From positions 4,670,001 through 4,734,000 of the forward strand of contig NC_056416.1 of the NCBI RefSeq assembly GCF_905147365.1: DNA of 64,000 nucleotides, in the 5' to 3' direction. Positions 10,951 through 20,433 of this stretch are shown piece after piece. This stretch comes from Aricia agestis (Eukaryota > Arthropoda > Insecta > Lepidoptera > Lycaenidae). The translations under genes were made by a program, and so were the position numbers. Numbering within the stretch: the first letter of the stretch is position 1; every line of letters begins with the position of its first letter. The notes under the pieces are model-generated. The model was given only the letters and a program-made list of their open reading frames with translations. It searched no databases and had not been told where the DNA came from.

Positions 10951-11312
10951 ATAATACTCCCCACACGGCACACCGGTTACGGTGACGGTGGCCGGTTTCA
11001 TTGAAACCAGGCCAGGTACGCAGGAGTAATTTTATAGTGCCCAAGTGTGTGCGCAATATACAACAGCACTCCCTATTCTTTACTCTCATAACCCAGTGGG
11101 ACGGAAGACCGACACGACTGGCGAGAGATCAGGCGCAGGACCGACTTTTTACATGCCCATCCGACGCATGGATCATCTTACTTGTCAGACAATCAGGTGA
11201 TCAGCCTGCATTGTCCTCACCAAACTTGGAAATAACATGTTTCTAACGCGGGATTCGAACCCACGACCTCCGGAGTCTAGAGCGACGCTCTAACCACTAG
11301 ACCACGGAGGCG
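10951..11312 (-). mobile_element. tRNA-derived SINE (family T1), copy 1
   Basis: On minus it starts gcctccgtggtctagtggtt, with a tRNA A-box-like tggtctagtggtt and a B-box gggttcgaatcccgcg, so it carries an internal Pol III promoter. The body has catgcgtcggatgggcatgt and cctggtttcaatgaaaccgg, and it ends near gtgtggggagtatta. It resembles a tRNA gene only in its first ~75 bp; the remainder is SINE body. Other copies are at 46633 and 58027. Confidence 0.85.
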
Positions 11313-12095
11313 TTATATACCTATGTAATACCGAACTTACAAAACAATAATAAAGCAGCAAACAATATATTAACCTAATTACGAGTGATTTTCACTTAAT
11401 TTGTCATTCTGTTATCAATCAAAACTATTCAAAACCATACAAATGTTGAAACAAAGAAAATTCCGACTCACGTTCCAAAATCTTTACTCAAATAAAAAAA
11501 TTCTCATACATAAAAGTCGTAACACACGTGTATGACATTATTACATCACAGATAACGTAAAGAAAGAAAAAATAAAAGAACTGTGCGAAGGAAATGAAAT
11601 TTACTGTTTACTGTTTTTGTCCTATCTATCTAGTCTAGTATTAAATCATCTGCCAAGTGCCTAGTGTCCTAGATAAGTGTAATGAAAAACGAAGTAACTA
11701 AAAAATTGAGGCTTATATTAGAAACTTTAATTTTGATTTTAGTGTTTTTTATTGTTTGAAGAAATTAGAAAACATTAAAAGGCTCTACCTATTCAGAGAG
11801 ATTAAGCGATTTCTTAGTTTAATTGAGTTTTAATTATCAATATCACAATTCTCTAATTTTAACATCATTAAATAATGTCACACTCAGAGACCTTATTTTA
11901 GTGATGTGAAATTAAACTTAAAAGCATTAAATATAATTTGAGATACTAAAAGAATAAATATTTATCTATGAGTACCCACTCATAGATAAATATTTATTCT
12001 TTTACTTAAAAGTTTGACAGATAATAATGTACCTATGGGGCTTGTGTCAAAATCTTCATTACAGTTAACTAATTGCGGCAGTTTAGTGTTTTAAC
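11313..12095. other. AT-rich, no gene; perfect palindrome at 11947-12004
   Basis: The only structured part is a palindrome with 27-bp arms (11947-11973 and 11978-12004, a 4-bp ACCC spacer, arm core ataaatatttatctatgagt). No target duplication was identified. Confidence 0.6.
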
Positions 12096-12319
12096 CTTAG
12101 AGTATACATTAGCAAGCTATAGAGCGCGCGCATCGCTCGTTCCCCGTTGTGCCGATCGTAAGCAGAAGTTCTATAGATACTTGTCAAACATATAACGCAA
12201 GTCTAGTGATGTTCCATGCGCCATCGTTTGACGCTTATAGGAAAATATGTTCACACTCGTGCTTACAGTTCATACCTTGTTAGAAGCACTCTATAGCTTG
12301 CTATAATGTATACTCTATG
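12096..12319. mobile_element. hAT-type MITE (family H1), copy A, 224 bp
   Basis: Inverted ends CTTAGAGTATACATTAGCAA and the complement-like TATAATGTATACTCTATG. An exact 8-bp target duplication, GTTTTAAC, lies at 12088-12095 and 12320-12327. It differs from the copy at 16256-16479 at one position only (caaacAtataacg versus caaacGtataacg), so both inserted recently or one locus was converted. Non-coding. Confidence 0.92.
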
Positions 12320-12327
12320 GTTTTAAC

Positions 12328-13023
12328 CCAGTTGGCGACGCGACAGCAGCTGTATTGTATGATGTATCTGCCATTAGCAAGTGCCGTTCGTCTGTAAGAA
12401 GCTTAAACAAACCAATACTACACAGAACGTTAGCGTTGTAGCGCAAATTGTTGTGTGGGAAACAGCGGTCGTGTTCGGTAATTACAAGGAACTGGGCGTT
12501 ATCCGTCAATTGCACTTTCAATATGACTCGCTAATTGCTGTTGTTACATAAAAAAAATCATTAAAAACTGTTTATTCATGAAAGAATTCAATCGTGCTCA
12601 TTATGATTTTATGTACTCATCGAAGCGCGCCTTTTAATTACTTGTCACTTGAACATTAAGGGCTTTTGGAGTGTTGATGGATGAAATATAAAATTGCATT
12701 TATTATTTAAATAATTTATTTTATAGTATACTCCACAGTCCTTCAATCGAGTTCCAACTTCATTAACTTATTATTTGAGATTTTCTTTAACTGAACGTGT
12801 CCTGCCTGAGGAGTGAGGAGGTAACAGACGGATAAATTTACGATATTAGTATGAATAAGGTGTAAACTATTTTTAAGAAGTGTTTAATTTATTTATTTAA
12901 GCTAAATAATCTTCTAAAAAAGAGTGAAGTGCAAACACAGATGGAACGAACATTACTAACACTCAGTTTTCAAAATCTTATTAAAAGAGCTAGGTAGCGT
13001 GTTCTGTATAAACATGGATTGTA
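12328..13023. other. No gene seen
   Basis: A degraded RTE-tail end (gaggtaacagacggat ... gatattagtatg) lies at about 12815-12855. Otherwise nothing supportable. Confidence 0.45.
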
Positions 13024-13179
13024 ATATCAGAGAAGTTGATTCCTATGCAAATCGGGGCCCTAAGTAGTTTGGTTGCGTTACGTCAAACCCAGCCGACAGA
13101 TCACAATTAACATTGAATTGACATATTCGACCAAATAACGTTGGTCTGTCAATTGCATAGGAATCAACTTCCTCGATGG
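13024..13179. mobile_element. TA-inserting MITE family A, copy 4
   Basis: 156 bp, ATATCAGAGAAGTTGATTCC to GGAATCAACTTCCTCGATGG, with TA at 13022-13023 and 13180-13181. It is nearly the exact reverse complement of the copy at 5280-5435, with only a handful of differences. Confidence 0.87.
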
Positions 13180-13712
13180 TACTACAAGGAAACTTTTGTG
13201 TTTATTAACAGTGAATTTGTTTAATTACGGCCGTTAGATCTAAAATGTAACCGAATGTTGATTCAATGAATAAGATATTTCACTTCTAAACCTAATTCCT
13301 AAAGTAATCCAATTACGATAATCGCAGAAGAATCCACGAGGGAAAATTTAATTCTTTCGCAGTTTACGTATTCGTGTTCCGAGTTCTTTTCTAAATTAGT
13401 GGCCTGTGGCGTGCTATACATTATTCAACAGTTGGATACTACTGACGTTAGTGGAGAGCGGACTTCAACACATTATTATGTCTTCATAATTCATTATTAT
13501 CGGCTCCCTCGATACTAAAGTGCATCCGGAATGTTCGCCGATGCAGATGCAGTCGACGATTTCTAAGCGATTATGCGGAAAAAGGTAGCGTCAGTGGTGC
13601 ATAGAGTTCGGGAGAGCCGGTATAGGGTCGAAGATGATAGCGGAGAGAATTGACTGTCCCCACTCCTTCGCAGACTCACTGAGTCAGGGTAGCAAGATGA
13701 GCTGCATCTTGA
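13180..13712. other. No gene seen
   Basis: Mixed-composition sequence with no ORF, repeat or RNA that I can support. Confidence 0.4.
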
Positions 13713-14016
13713 TTTTTTTTTTTATGAAATAACGAGCAAACGGGTCACCTGATGGAAAGCAACTTCCGTCGCCCATGGACACTCGCAGCATCAGAAGAAC
13801 TGCAGGTGCGTTGCCGGCCTTTGAAGAGGGAATAGGGTAATAGGGGAGGGTAGGGATGGGAATAGGGTAATAGGGGAGGGTAGGGATGGGAATAGGATAG
13901 GGGATTGGGCCTCCGGTAAACTCACTCACTCGGCGAAACACGCCGGATTTCTGTGAGAACGTGGTATTTCTCCGGTCGAGCAGGCCCATTCGTGCCGAAG
14001 CATGGCTCTCCCACGT
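13713..14016 (-). mobile_element. SINE with LINE-derived tail, copy 5
   Basis: On minus: head cgtgggagagccatgcttcg, ccggagaaataccacgttct, cgccgagtgagtgagtttac, then a C/T-rich block containing an internal direct repeat (tagggatgggaataggg on plus, twice), the LINE-like tail and an A-run. The gaaaacc/cagcgc segment is partly deleted. Confidence 0.85.
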
Positions 14017-14154
14017 ATATATTATTTGTTACTTACTTTATAATTTAAAATTTTAATGTCTCAAAATGATTTATGATATGGACTTTGTTGTCTGAAAAAA
14101 AAAAAAAATTATATTTATTATTAATCTGAACTAGCAGTAGGTACTAATAATATT

Positions 14155-14410
14155 AACAGATACCCTTTCGCATTTTTAATATTATTATTATTATTAAAAA
14201 TGCGAAAGGGTATCTGTTTGTCTATTACCTTTTCACGTCCAAACCGCTGAACCGATTGTGCCGAAATTTGGTATGGAAATACTTTAAGTCCTATGCCCTT
14301 CCCGGGAAGGGCATAGGACTTAAAGTATTTCCATATACCTTCATCCCATAAAAGTGCACGGTTCTCGTTCGCGTGCGATAATTTTGGCGCAACGGATTGC
14401 GTTGCTAGTA
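14155..14410 (-). mobile_element. RTE-like tail carrying two 64-bp palindromes
   Basis: On minus it holds the usual tail blocks (gcaacg, cgtgcacttttatggg, accgattg complement, cgcattttt). Two palindromes are superimposed: 14155-14218 near-perfect, and 14272-14335 perfect with no spacer around CCCGGG. Both are built from tail sequence, so they arose after insertion by inverted local copying. Confidence 0.75.
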
Positions 14411-15452
14411 AGCTTTTTGAAATGAACTAGTATGATTTCAAAAGGATTGCATATATGTAATTTTTCGCACGTTTGACAGAATGAATCGTCGAATCGGAAG
14501 TGTGAATATATTTAAAATATTAAGAAAAGTCGTTCAACCAAATCTTATCCGTAAAAATATTTTTTAGGTACCCTTGAACTCTGAGCAAAAACCGGCCGGC
14601 GGCCTCCCAGTTACCTACCGTTTTAATTGCGTTTTTTTTATGTCAGAAAAAAATTATCGAATTCGCAACAACAACCTTGATTTGATAACCGATCGAAAGT
14701 CTTGAGGTCGCAAGTAATAGTTTACTTTCGCCAAACTGGTGCATTTGGTGCAACGGTGGTGTAACCAGTTGTTGACTCGACCACCGGTGACAAGGTTGAG
14801 AAATAACTGGTCCGCGAGACCCTTTTACATTCACCCAACTATCGCGAATCGCAAAACGCAATATTCTCACGGCTTATTCATCTGCGTCGTCCAAAGCGAC
14901 TATTGCTATTTTTTTTGTTTGTTTTTGGTACCACTAACCCAAAGAAATACTTTAAATTGACATTCAATTCACTGCAGATTTAAATATTATGACTACTTAA
15001 TTTAAATGGTTGCAATAAGATTTATTTATTTATAGTCCATACATAGAGTCCTTGTCGAATAATAATAATCATAATATTATTTTATTCGTCAGAGTTGCTC
15101 TATGGTTCCTAGCATTTTAATGGGCACAAAAATAATTTATACCTATTGTCACAGATAATAGTAGTTTTTTTCTCCATGTCATGTCATCGAATGATTTCTA
15201 ATATGAAATATCTATCAACATCAGTAGTCAGTAAACAGTCAACCAAATAATGACATAATATAGTATTTAGTAATTTTGATAAGTACACGAAATTTATTTA
15301 CTTATATACTTACGCATAGTTTTATTAGTCTAGTTATATTATTTTCAACTAGCAACAACTTTGGGTCTAAGGTTTTTTCCATCACCATTACACATTTACC
15401 CTTATTTTGAATAAAAACAAGTGCGTATTTTTAGAAAGTGGACCAGGCCATT
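14411..15452. other. No gene seen
   Basis: AT-rich sequence with a somewhat GC-richer patch at 14720-14850 (aaccagttgttgactcgacc). No family recognised. Confidence 0.4.
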
Positions 15453-15621
15453 TAGCCGAAACTTTTTCGTTTTCTCTTCGTTATAGAATCGCCTATCAAA
15501 ATGTATGGAATTGACATTAGACGAGTCGAACGTCAACGTCATATTAACGAACGCTTATGTCAATTCCATACATTTTCATCGGCGATTCTATAACGAAGCG
15601 AAAACGAAAAGATTTTGGCTC
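15453..15621. mobile_element. Palindromic MITE, about 169 bp
   Basis: The left arm (ttcgttatagaatcgcc preceded by ttttcgttttctc) is complementary to the right arm (ggcgattctataacgaag, then cgaaaacgaaaag). The inner arms (tgtatggaattgaca / tgtcaattccataca) also pair. TSD not resolved. The 71-codon ORF across it is incidental. Confidence 0.7.
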
Positions 15622-15865
15622 ACCCCCCAGTATCTTTATTTAAGTCCATACTTTAATACTTATCAAACATTGGAATTACGAAATTCGAGTATAATATTAA
15701 ACATGACTGCGATTTCATAATAAGGAACAATTCATTAATTGCACAATATTGATTTAACATAGATACGATCGAAAGGGTCCTTTTGTACCGTTCACTTAAA
15801 ATATTTAAAGGCTAGCCAGACGGTAATAAATATAAATAGAATTAGACTAACAATTTTTTTATTAC

Positions 15866-16090
15866 TAGTTGGTGCCCGCAACTCCGTTCCGCCGTTTATC
15901 GCACGGGAACCGTACATTTTTCGGGGTGAAAAGTACCCTAGATGTTCTTTCCCGGGAATCAAAGTATCTCATATAAAACATAACATAACGTACCTAACTA
16001 ATTTCAGCAAAATTGGTTCATAGATTTGGGCGTGAAGAGGTAACAGACAAACAAACAAACACACTTTCGCATTTATAATATTAGTATGGA
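15866..16090 (+). mobile_element. RTE-like tail
   Basis: Contains ggtgcccgcaactccgttcc, gaaccgtacatttttcgggg, tttcccgggaatcaaagtat, tttgggcgtgaagaggtaac and ttcgcatttataatattagt. A short insertion (aacataacataacgtaccta) breaks the middle. Confidence 0.75.
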
Positions 16091-16255
16091 CTAACAATAA
16101 TTTTATAATAATTTTTGCATGTTTACTTTCATTTAAAACATAATTTACTTTCGCTAATGAGTATGATTGCTGTTTTGAGTTTTCCCTTTTTAAACTTATT
16201 TTAATGACTTCACGCCAATTTGAACACGTGCAACTTGCAAAATTTCAGTTGGCAG

Positions 16256-16479
16256 CTTAGAGTATACATTAGCAAGCTATAGAGCGCGCGCATCGCTCGT
16301 TCCCCGTTGTGCCGATCGTAAGCAGAAGTTCTATAGATACTTGTCAAACGTATAACGCAAGTCTAGTGATGTTCCATGCGCCATCGTTTGACGCTTATAG
16401 GAAAATATGTTCACACTCGTGCTTACAGTTCATACCTTGTTAGAAGCACTCTATAGCTTGCTATAATGTATACTCTATG
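16256..16479. mobile_element. hAT-type MITE (family H1), copy B, 224 bp
   Basis: Same length and sequence as the copy at 12096-12319 except one base. It has its own exact 8-bp target duplication, GTTGGCAG (16248-16255, 16480-16487), so it is an independent insertion rather than a segmental duplication. Confidence 0.92.
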
Positions 16480-16487
16480 GTTGGCAG

Positions 16488-17031
16488 TAATTGGCACCTG
16501 CTTCTAAGTTCTTTGAGTTCAAAAGTATCAAAAGGTGCCGGCTGGCAGACCAGTAGTGTCGCGACGATACGTCGTCTGGTGTCGCTTCATGTAACCGGCT
16601 TCCAACTGGTACCTTAAGCGTATTTCAATTTTCAATGTTCAAATTCAAAAAAATACATTTAAAATCAAAATATTCTATTTGTGGCCCCAGTCTCAAAGTT
16701 TTACGTTGGGCAATGTAAGAAGTTTGCCACCCGATTTTGAAGCTACCTATAGCAAACACAATCCACGTCTATCATAGCGGGAAATTAAACTGACGCACTC
16801 GGCACTCAGATACGAATTATTATTATTAAATAAAGATTTTGACCTAAGCCCGATACAGTCCATCTTGATCCGTAAGTCGCATTACGCATAACTGTCAGTG
16901 CATAGCATGTCCCTCTCTGTGCGTTGGAATAGCCTGATCACCACCAAGATTGGGAAGCTATCTATAGAATGACCAATATCATGAGCAAATAAAGACGAAC
17001 ATGTCCGCTATGCGTAATCGTAATCGACCTG
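16488..17031. other. No gene seen
   Basis: A weak inverted repeat (aaggtgccggctggcagacc / ggcttccaactggtacctt) spans about 16531-16617. Nothing else supportable. Confidence 0.4.
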
Positions 17032-17273
17032 CCTGCCTAGCATACGCCAACGAGATATCTCACTCTACATGTTTTCTCGATGTTTGATGGTTTGTATCTT
17101 CATCCCTATTGATTCTAGCATGACAAATATTTTTTCTCGCGTAGATCTATCATCGAAATAACACATTTTTATAGAAATTTGTCGAGATAAGGTCGAGATT
17201 TTGACGTTATGAGACGATTAGTTTTTAATTATCTCGAGAGTGAGATATCTCGTTGGCGTATGCTTGGCAGGAT
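17032..17273. mobile_element. MITE with 33-bp TIRs
   Basis: The left arm GCATACGCCAACGAGATATC and right arm GATATCTCGTTGGCGTATGC are perfect complements, extended by CTCACTCT/AGAGTGAG and by tgccta/tggca outside. The interior is AT-rich and non-coding. TSD not resolved, so the ends are uncertain by a few bases. Confidence 0.72.
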
Positions 17274-18594
17274 GGAGTGGCATAATGTCACGTTTACTTC
17301 GTGTCTATTTCGAGTAACTTTAATCATAGCTTTTATGAGGTGTGTGCTCCAATTTCGTTGTTTATCTAACAAAATCGAAAGTATGACACATTCCATAGTT
17401 TTTGTTACATGGAACCGCAACTTGCGACACTAACACGGCCGGAGAAACCGCAAAACTTTAATTATAATTCACTGAATCAGGGCATTTAGTCAAATTGTGT
17501 TTGACAGTTCCGACGGCCAAGTAAGAAATCTAATATTTATAAGATTTGACAGCACATCGCAAAGGCCCTGCTATTGCGATACTTAATGTAAAGTGTTGTG
17601 TATTTTATATATTTATTATTTAACTTTGCTGTAAAAAATATCAAATGCAATTTGTCTAAGTGTCCAGTTAAAACGCACGACAAAACATAATTTTCGGACC
17701 ATTAATATAGCAAGGACAGCGCGTGAGTTGCATTTTACATAGTTATATTATATGTTTATATTTACAGGACAATGACGTCATGGGAAAGGAATGATTTTTG
17801 TCACAAAAATTATTTACTCTGGGCTCTAGATCTTTTGCCTACATCATTCTCGAAATAAAAAAAAGATACAATGTCACTAAAGACGAATCGCAAAAAGTGA
17901 CACTTAATGCTGCTTTATGGCAAATCGCACTTTTAATTTTGGACTTGAATTATCATAGTGCATTTAAAGCAGATGAAGTAGAGGTAATGGGTAGTATAAC
18001 ACTATAAAATATTACATTATTACTTATAATTTTGGGCCATGATGATTTTCCTTGCGTAGTGCTTTATCGCTGTCACCTCAAAACGACACTTCATGTTTAA
18101 TGACATCTTAATATGAGTAGATGTGAGGTGTATTTCCGCTATAATATCATTTTTTATGAACGAGGAAGAGAAAGATTAAATTATTAAATTCAATTACATA
18201 GTGGTTTTCGGTTGATACAAGAAATTTATAATCACCGTTACGAATAATGCGTGACCTCATAACCAAAAAGCCGTAAAACAACTTCCGTTTCATTAGAAAA
18301 GTTAGTTTATAACTCAATTTAGAAGAGCTCTTTGCATTAGGTTAAAAAAGTCTTCTTCATTTCTATAGAGACATGAAAGTGTTTGTAATACCTCTTTGTT
18401 ATTAGATGTTTTCGGAATTAATTCTATATTGCAAACAGTTTAATAGACATAATATCGATGAATTTTAAAAAGGGGTAGCTGAAATTATTATGACTGATAA
18501 TGATTAGGTCAATGTGTAGAGAAGACCAAGGCCTACTTGGCCTAAGTTCGCGACATTCTGTACAGCGCGAGCGGGTTTATAATTGTATTAGTGC
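17274..18594. other. No gene seen
   Basis: AT-rich. An ORF of 69 codons at 17798-18007 has no recognisable features. The 18587-18594 octamer is the TSD of the next element. Confidence 0.45.
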
Positions 18595-18900
18595 CATAAG
18601 GTTAATATACCTAATATACCTAGCGGAATAGAGAAACAAAGGCCTGAGAAAACGAGATGTCACTATCAGTAACACTGCGTGGTAAAAAGAGACGTGTGAT
18701 AAATGACAGCAGCACTCTTTTTTTGACGTCCAGTCGGCACGTGCCGCACTTTGACAATTTAATATCATAGAAATCATGTTCAATCATGCTTGTGTAAGTG
18801 TATACGTACACATATTTTTTACACACAGATGAAACCAATTTCGGTTACGTTTGACAGCTCGAGATTGTTCCTCTATTCCGCTAGGTATATTAACTTTATG
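18595..18900. mobile_element. hAT-like MITE (family H2), copy 1, 306 bp
   Basis: The TIRs are ~28 bp: CATAAGGTTAATATACCTAG and the complement ending TAACTTTATG, followed inward by cggaatagag/ctctattccg. The flanks ATTAGTGC (18587-18594) and ATTAGTAC (18901-18908) form an 8-bp duplication with one mismatch. A second copy at 37499-37854 lies inside another MITE. Confidence 0.82.
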
Positions 18901-18908
18901 ATTAGTAC

Positions 18909-19318
18909 GGCACAAGTCGGGACATTTTAAATCTAGAACGAATTATTATCAAAGCGACTTTGATTGCAATACTGACACTTCCGTGATAGACATTCAAGTT
19001 GATTTTCTTTTGTGAGTTTTAAGAGCAGATCTAATTGATTGTAAACGGATGTCGACAACGTCCTTGTCACAAGCAAAGGTATTGTCAATGGGTGCTGCGA
19101 AATCGTTACAAAAATCCGTTACGATTGACATTGTGCCAAAGATCTTTTTTAGATTAAGATATTATTAGTTTTACAAATAAGTCATGCCTGTGGTGACAGG
19201 TACTGTAAACGTTTAGTAATAAAAGCAATAACCGTTCAATTGTATACAGGCAAACTATATTATTGTGTGTCTATTGTCCGAGGCTGCATTGCAAATTCAC
19301 TTAGAATTATTTCAGACG
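18909..19318. other. No gene seen
   Basis: AT-rich, nothing recognised. Confidence 0.4.
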
Positions 19319-19549
19319 AGGCGCTGGGTGGTATTATGTAAAATATGGGTGACGCATTTAGTGAATGGGGTTGAACTCAGAAAAGCGTGCTGATGTTGCC
19401 AGGAATCATATTGTATATTTTTACAGTACCCAGTTAAAAAGATACTAATAACGTCTCCTGGCAACATTCAGAATCATAATCGACCCCGAGTGTTAAACCC
19501 CATTCACAGAATAATCCAAATTTTGCATACTCAACTCTATTCAGCGCCT
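19319..19549. mobile_element. Candidate MITE with AGGCGCTG ends
   Basis: The ends AGGCGCTGGGT and ATTCAGCGCCT are inverted. Further inside, tgaatggggtt pairs with aaccccattca and gttgccaggaa pairs with tcctggcaac. The arms are diverged, and no clear target duplication is visible. Confidence 0.55.
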
Positions 19550-20186
19550 GTTCTACATAATAATATTATGAACTAAATAGGATCCCATTGCTAAATTGCC
19601 TCCTCTTGCCTCTTCTTATAGTGTTTCTAATGAATTTTTAGGAACACTTTAGGCTTCCCGTAACCATACACAATCATCATCTAAACGGCTACACAATATA
19701 AGCCATGTTTTTCGCCAGCTTTAAATAAGGCATATAATATGGCCTCATTTAAAGCCATATGCCCCATATTCCAATCGAAACCGAAACACGAATCCCACGT
19801 TTTGGGAAGGAGAAAAAATTGAGTACAAATTGAAAATACTAAACATTATGAACTTTAACGTAATGTTTGACAATTTGTTATATTTAAAATAAGTACTTTT
19901 ATGGAACATTTTAGCCTTAGGCACGCTTTTCTTCAGCCCATGTGTTTGTCGCAATTTGCCTGTTATAATGTCGGCGTGGTTGCGACACGGTGGCACTATA
20001 ATTACACTTTAATGGCTGCTTTTGGAGCGAGCATCCGCCACTCATTGTCTTGTGAACCTTAGGAAACATTATTAACGTACGCTAATTTTGTATGGTAATA
20101 AATTTAATTTACCGCCTTTTTTATATATTTTATCAGTCCGAACAAAGTGAACCCTAGTATATCCCACAACCTGTACATTCGACGAC
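19550..20186. other. No gene seen; short match to the 24230-24545 repeat
   Basis: The phrase ccctagtatatcccacaacc at about 20152-20171 is the reverse complement of a block at 24506-24525, so a fragment of that repeat family ends here. Confidence 0.45.
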
Positions 20187-20432
20187 ATCTGTGGCTCAGT
20201 GGTGAGCACTTTGGTAGCTCAAGCCGGGGGTCGCGGGTTCGAATCTCGCAGACGGAACAAAAAGTTTTCAATGTTTCCGGGTCTGGATGTGTATTAAATA
20301 TGTGTATGATATAATAAAAATCTTAAATATATATTTATATTTTTACATGTGTATAGTATAAAAGTATTAAATATATTTCCGTTGTCTGGTACCAGTAACC
20401 CAAGTCCTTTAGGTACTTAGCACGGGGCCAGA
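20187..20432 (+). mobile_element. tRNA-derived SINE (family T2)
   Basis: It starts tctgtggctcagtggtgagc, an A-box (TGGCTCAGTGG) followed 40 bp later by a B-box gcgggttcgaatctcgcag, so the head is tRNA-like. The body is AT-rich and ends acttagcacggggccagac. The T-run that follows belongs to the minus-strand LINE. The head lacks a full cloverleaf, so I do not call a tRNA gene. Confidence 0.72.
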
Positions 20433-20433
20433 C

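Noticed and set aside
11240..11312. tRNA-like sequence with A- and B-boxes (also at 46633, 58027 and 20190)
   Set aside because: Each is followed by a conserved SINE body of 200-290 bp, has no clean acceptor stem, and recurs as a family. They are SINE heads, not tRNA genes.
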